Positions 60,754 through 64,000 of a DNA stretch of 64,000 nt are shown here, piece after piece. The stretch lies in contig NZ_JAGPOX010000010.1 in assembly GCF_019038435.1 (NCBI RefSeq), forward strand, positions 41,029 through 105,028. Reading direction: 5' to 3'. The first letter of the stretch is position 1. Every line of letters starts with the position of its first letter. Source of the stretch: Nocardia alni (GTDB taxonomy: Bacteria; Actinomycetota; Actinomycetes; Mycobacteriales; Mycobacteriaceae). Below the pieces are notes generated by a model that searched no databases, was not told the DNA's origin, and saw only the letters and a program-made list of their open reading frames with translations. The position numbers and the translations under genes were made by a program.

Positions 60754-61662
60754 TTATGCGACGACGGTCGCCCGAGCCCACCGCGCGAATGTCCGCACGG
60801 GAAGCCCCAAGGCCCGGGCCGCCTCGGGATCGGCCGGCGAGGGATAGGTCGTCATATAGCGCTGGGACAGGGCGAGGTGGTCCGGGAGTCCCTGTGCGAC
60901 AGCGGCTTCCGGGCTGTCCGGTACTTCGATGGGCGCGCCCCATGCCTCGGACAGCGTCGCGGCGGCCGTACGGAAGCTGAGCCGATCACCGGCCAGTTCC
61001 AGCACGACGCCCGCGAAGCGCCGCGGATCGGCGAAGGCCGCGGCGGCCGCCGTGCCGATATCGTCGATCGCGATGAACGGCAGCGGGACGTCGAGGTCGA
61101 CCGCGACCAGCAGGCGGTCCGAGGTCTGCTCGGCGAAGTAGAACGACGGTCGCAGGAAATTCTCCATGAAGGTCGCCGGGCGCAGAATCGTCCAGGACCC
61201 GAATCCCGCCTCGCGCACCGCATCCTCGACCGCCGCCTTGCTGCGCCAATAGTGGGGCATGTGCGCGCCCCAGCGCTGTTCGTCGAGTTTCGCCGGATCG
61301 GTTGCGCCCGTACCGGATACGGACGTATGCACGAACTGCTCCACTCCGGCCTCGCGGGCCGCGGCGACCAGGGCGCGGCCCTGGCGGACCTCGGAATCGC
61401 CGAGCAGGTTCGTCAGGTCGGGCATCTGAATCGAGAACGCCGCACGCGCTCCGGTCAACGCGGCCGTGAGCGTGGCCGGGTCGTCCAGATCGCCGCGGAC
61501 CAGTGTCGCGCCGAGCTCGCCCACGGCCCTCGCGCGCTCGGAGTCCGGATCGCGCACCAGCGCGTGCACGGGCACCCCGACGGCGAGCAACGCGCGGGCC
61601 ACGGCGCCGCCCTGCTTTCCTGTCGCGCCTGTGACCAGCACGAACGCATCCTTGTCGGACAT
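60754..61662 (-). CDS. NmrA-like / atypical SDR protein
   Basis: 302 residues. GATGKQGGAVARALL NAD(P) motif, RDPDSERARAVGELGATLVRGD, HTSVSGTGATD, ILRPATFMENFL. The usual Tyr-x-x-x-Lys is missing (YWRSKAAVE aligns partly), as in NmrA-type redox sensors and quinone reductases. GGAAGGAG precedes the ATG. Controlled probably by the TetR at 61913 through twin operators beside its start. Confidence 0.88.
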   Translation of the reverse strand: MSDKDAFVLVTGATGKQGGAVARALLAVGVPVHALVRDPDSERARAVGELGATLVRGDLDDPATLTAALTGARAAFSIQMPDLTNLLGDSEVRQGRALVAAAREAGVEQFVHTSVSGTGATDPAKLDEQRWGAHMPHYWRSKAAVEDAVREAGFGSWTILRPATFMENFLRPSFYFAEQTSDRLLVAVDLDVPLPFIAIDDIGTAAAAAFADPRRFAGVVLELAGDRLSFRTAAATLSEAWGAPIEVPDSPEAAVAQGLPDHLALSQRYMTTYPSPADPEAARALGLPVRTFARWARATVVA

Positions 61663-61680
61663 TGTCGACTCCTTCCGGTG

Positions 61681-61735
61681 AAATGGGGAGGTACCCCGTT
61701 TCATGTTCGCTAGGATATGGGGAACCACCCCGTTT
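61681..61735. promoter_or_regulatory. Twin GGGG/CCCC dyads in the NmrA-TetR promoter
   Basis: AAATGGGG-N5-CCCCGTTT at 61681-61701 and ATATGGGG-N5-CCCCGTTT at 61715-61735, 34 bp apart. They begin 18 bp before the NmrA-like start and are presumed binding sites of the divergent TetR. Confidence 0.65.
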
Positions 61736-61912
61736 TGTCGACCAGGAAGGCGCCGGATGCCCGCACGAGCCGGTCGGCCCTCCGGTGCGCGTCCCTCGGC
61801 CGGGCGGGCGCCGCAGGAGTCGTGCGCGGTTTCGGGGGAGCCGGGCGTGGCGGGCGAACGTGACAGCGTGGCGGAAGGGAAGGGCACTCGAGCACCGGAA
61901 GGGCTTGCAGCA

Positions 61913-62470
61913 ATGGAGAATTCGAGAGTGCAGCCTCGGTCGCAGCGTTCGGATTGGCAGCGCAATCACGAGCGGCTGCTGGCCGTCGCGGCGCAGGTCG
62001 TGGCCAGGGACGGATTCGAGGCATCGCTCGAGGAGATCGCGCGGCGGGCGGGAATCGGATCGGCCACCCTGCACCGGCATTTCCCGTCACGACATGCGTT
62101 GCTGGAGGAAATCTTCCAGGACGGCGTCGACCGATTGTGCCGTCGCGCACATGATCTGGCCGCCGAGCCCGCCTCCGGTCTGACCGCGTGGCTCGAGGAA
62201 CTCGCGGTCTACTCCGCCGAAACCCGCGGCCTGGCAGCCTCACTCATCGCCGAACGTCCCGACCTGGCCGAGGCCCAGGGCTGTCACGGCCAGTTACTGG
62301 AAGCGGCGCAAGAACTCGTGCGGCGGGCATGCGCCGCCGGTGCGGTGCGTCCCGATGTCGCAGCCATGGATCTGCTCACGATCACCAACGCCGTCTCGCT
62401 GGTCAGTGAAGGAGACCCGGATACCGCGCGTCGGCTGATCCGTCTGGCCGTCGACGGGGTGAAGCTCTGA
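61913..62470 (+). CDS. TetR family transcriptional regulator
   Basis: 185 residues. HTH ASLEEIARRAGIGSATLHRHFPSR. I use the ATG at 61913 (MENSRVQPRSQRSDW); an earlier ATG at 61757 would add a low-complexity Arg/Ala/Pro-rich stretch. The divergent promoter with twin dyads lies ~180 bp upstream, so a longer leader or the earlier start is possible. Confidence 0.88.
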   Translation: MENSRVQPRSQRSDWQRNHERLLAVAAQVVARDGFEASLEEIARRAGIGSATLHRHFPSRHALLEEIFQDGVDRLCRRAHDLAAEPASGLTAWLEELAVYSAETRGLAASLIAERPDLAEAQGCHGQLLEAAQELVRRACAAGAVRPDVAAMDLLTITNAVSLVSEGDPDTARRLIRLAVDGVKL

Positions 62471-62493
62471 GGGCGGCGCTCGGCGATCCCGGC

Positions 62494-63270
62494 CTATTCG
62501 TCGAAGATGGCGACCGCCCGTGTCCAGCCCGCCGACGCGGCGTGCACCTTCACCGGAAAGCAGGAGATCTGAAATCCACTGGCGGGCAACGACTCCAGGT
62601 TGTGCAGTTTCTCGATGTGGCAGTAGCCGATGGTGCGTCCGGCCCGGTGTCCCTCCCAGATGATCGATGCGTCGTGCTCACGGGCGTAGCGGGCGGCGGT
62701 GTAGGAGAACGGCGGATCCCAGCTCCAGGCGTCGGTTCCGGTCAGGCGCACGCCCCGCTCGAGCAGATAGAGGGTGGCCTCGCGGCCCATACCGCATCCA
62801 GTGGACACGTAATCGTCCTGGCCATACCGGGCGCCGGCCGCGGTGTTGACCACGACGATCTCCAGCGGCCGCAGTTCGTGCCCGATCCGGTCGAGTTCGG
62901 CGGCCACGTCCGCGGCGGTGACCACGTACCCGTCCTGGAAATGCCGGAAGTCCAGCTTCACCGCCGGTTGCAGGCACCAGTCCAGGGGCACCTCGTCGAT
63001 CGTGATGGCCCGCGCCCCACCGTCCATGGTCGCCGAATAATGATACGGCGCATCCAAATGCGTCCCGTTGTGCGTACTGATCCGCACACTCTCGACCGCC
63101 CACCCCTCCCGGTCCGGCAGATCGTCCACCGTGGCCCCGGGAAAGAACGCCAGCACCTGCTCGGCGGTGTCGGCATGCGAGAAGTAGTCGATCTCCGGCA
63201 GCAGCCCCGGCGGATCCGAGGCGATCCCCGCCTGCAACGGCACCGAAATATCCACCAACCGACGCACCAT
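62494..63270 (-). CDS. Cyclase family protein (kynurenine-formamidase-like)
   Basis: 258 residues with the metal-binding signature STHNGTHLDAPYHY (His-x-x-x-His-x-Asp) and a later His/Glu pair (EGHRAGRTIGYCHIEKLHNLE). The family hydrolyses arylformamides or acts in polyketide cyclisation. GGAAGG upstream of ATG. Convergent to the TetR gene. Substrate unknown. Confidence 0.88.
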   Translation of the reverse strand: MVRRLVDISVPLQAGIASDPPGLLPEIDYFSHADTAEQVLAFFPGATVDDLPDREGWAVESVRISTHNGTHLDAPYHYSATMDGGARAITIDEVPLDWCLQPAVKLDFRHFQDGYVVTAADVAAELDRIGHELRPLEIVVVNTAAGARYGQDDYVSTGCGMGREATLYLLERGVRLTGTDAWSWDPPFSYTAARYAREHDASIIWEGHRAGRTIGYCHIEKLHNLESLPASGFQISCFPVKVHAASAGWTRAVAIFDE

Positions 63271-64000
63271 TCTCGAACACCTTCCCACTCCGGCGAGCCC
63301 GGCCGTCCCCGACCCGCTACAGCCACATCGTAGAAATGGTTCCCCGCCAAAGAAATCCCCAGTTCCCGAACCCAACGCCTCACGATCCCGATCAACCACC
63401 GTCTGCCCAACCCGACCGTCGTACACGACCGCCAGGAACGTCGAGACAACAGCTGAGACGATCGTCCACGTCACCAGCGACCGGTTGCGTCGACCGCCAC
63501 CGGTCGGACACCGGACGATCAGCCCCGAACAGTGCAGCGATAGACCGGTTCGATCCCGCCGGTGCCGCCGCGCGAAGCGACACGACAGCCTTCGAGACAT
63601 CGACCGACGAGGCAACCAAGCGCTGTGTAAGCGAGGTCGGCGACTTACGGCGATGACACGGCCCACCCAGGTCATACAGGAGCTAGTGATATGCCGGGCT
63701 GCCCTTCGCGTGCTGGTGTGCAGGCGGCTCGCAGAGTTCGATGTGGTCGTGGCCGTGGCCGTGCACCAGCGCCTGGCGGGTCACGGGTGAGATGTCGGGT
63801 CGGTCCGGGAGAACCGGCCTCCGGCTGCATTTTCCGGGGGTAATCGCCGGGAACCAGAGTTTTGGAGCCGGAGAATGCAGCGATAGGCCGGGGTTTCGTT
63901 CGCGTGGTGGTGTGGAGTCGGCTCGCAGAGCGCGGCTCGGTAGTGATCGTGCGCTGATAGCGGCTCGCGGGCGCGGTGCCGGGTCGGTAGGAGAGAACCG
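63271..64000. other. 730-bp gene-free tail with degenerate direct repeats
   Basis: No supportable CDS. A block at 63690-63806 recurs at 63880-64000: CTTCGCGTGCTGGTGTG vs GTTCGCGTGGTGGTGTG, CGGCTCGCAGAG in both, and GTCGGGTCGGTCCGGGAGAA vs GCCGGGTCGGTAGGAGAGAA. A shared TGCAGCGATAG motif also appears at about 63534 and 63877. The window ends within the repeat. Confidence 0.6.

Noticed and set aside
59015..60943. 642-codon minus-strand open frame
   Set aside because: Antisense to the aldehyde dehydrogenase, which has complete motifs on the + strand.

Overview
The window is a chromosomal segment of a high-GC actinomycete, most likely Mycobacteriales and probably Nocardia or a close relative. 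This rests on strong G/C third-position bias, GTG starts, many TetR/MerR/MarR/HxlR regulators each divergent to a short-chain dehydrogenase (SDR) or similar enzyme, LGFP, SCO6745, DUF6529 and DUF5947 type proteins, and ATGA/TGATG operon overlaps. No rRNA, tRNA, CRISPR array or intact insertion sequence was found.

Layout. (1) 1-8161: accessory metabolism. Two SDRs with a degenerate copy of one 3' end; a cupin/alpha-beta hydrolase pair divergent from a TetR-SDR pair across a perfect 19-bp palindrome; a MetE-like zinc protein; an XRE-cupin regulator divergent from an aminotransferase. (2) 8504-24955: the core of the window, a near-complete gene set for a group 1h (Hhy, high-affinity, oxygen-tolerant) [NiFe] hydrogenase, all on the + strand. 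Order: hypA, hypB, small subunit, large subunit, Nfu/Rieske-like electron carrier, DUF5947, DUF6084-like, a large accessory protein with an internal repeat expansion, a 39-codon membrane peptide, maturation protease, hypC, a 35-codon coupled ORF, hypF, a second hypC, hypD, hypE, a nickel permease and DUF6390. It would capture nickel, build the Fe(CN)2CO centre (HypF/E/D/C), insert nickel (HypA/B), trim the large subunit and pass electrons from trace H2 to the respiratory chain. (3) 25109-41573: an aldo-keto reductase remnant, an AAA ATPase fused to a PD-(D/E)XK-like nuclease, an aromatic-type amidohydrolase/flavin monooxygenase operon under a TetR with twin operators, an LGFP protein, an SDR pair, a secreted DUF5005/DUF4185-like protein, an epimerase-TetR pair with triple operators, an EthD protein, a beta-hydroxyacid dehydrogenase-like enzyme and a regulator lacking its HTH half. 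(4) 41722-47084: a compact cassette (HAD phosphatase, XRE/TPR regulator, radical SAM enzyme, DnaQ-type exonuclease, P-loop kinase-like protein, two small proteins) with the look of an undescribed nucleotide- or nucleic-acid-directed system. (5) 47201-53710: MarR/isochorismatase, MerR/SDR, MerR/SDR, TetR and CMD/HxlR units, several with readable operators. (6) 53707-58892: a Zur-type zinc ABC transporter, then a 38-codon peptide and a secreted His-rich peptide. (7) 59174-64000: aldehyde dehydrogenase, NmrA-like protein and TetR with twin operators, cyclase/kynurenine-formamidase-like protein, and a gene-free tail of degenerate repeats.

A recurring theme is degenerate in-frame or intergenic duplication: 631-780, 1548-1703, 14200-14435, 16000-16728, 22761-23117, 36381-36427, 55505-56071 and 63690-64000. 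Several of these enlarge proteins that are normally much shorter.
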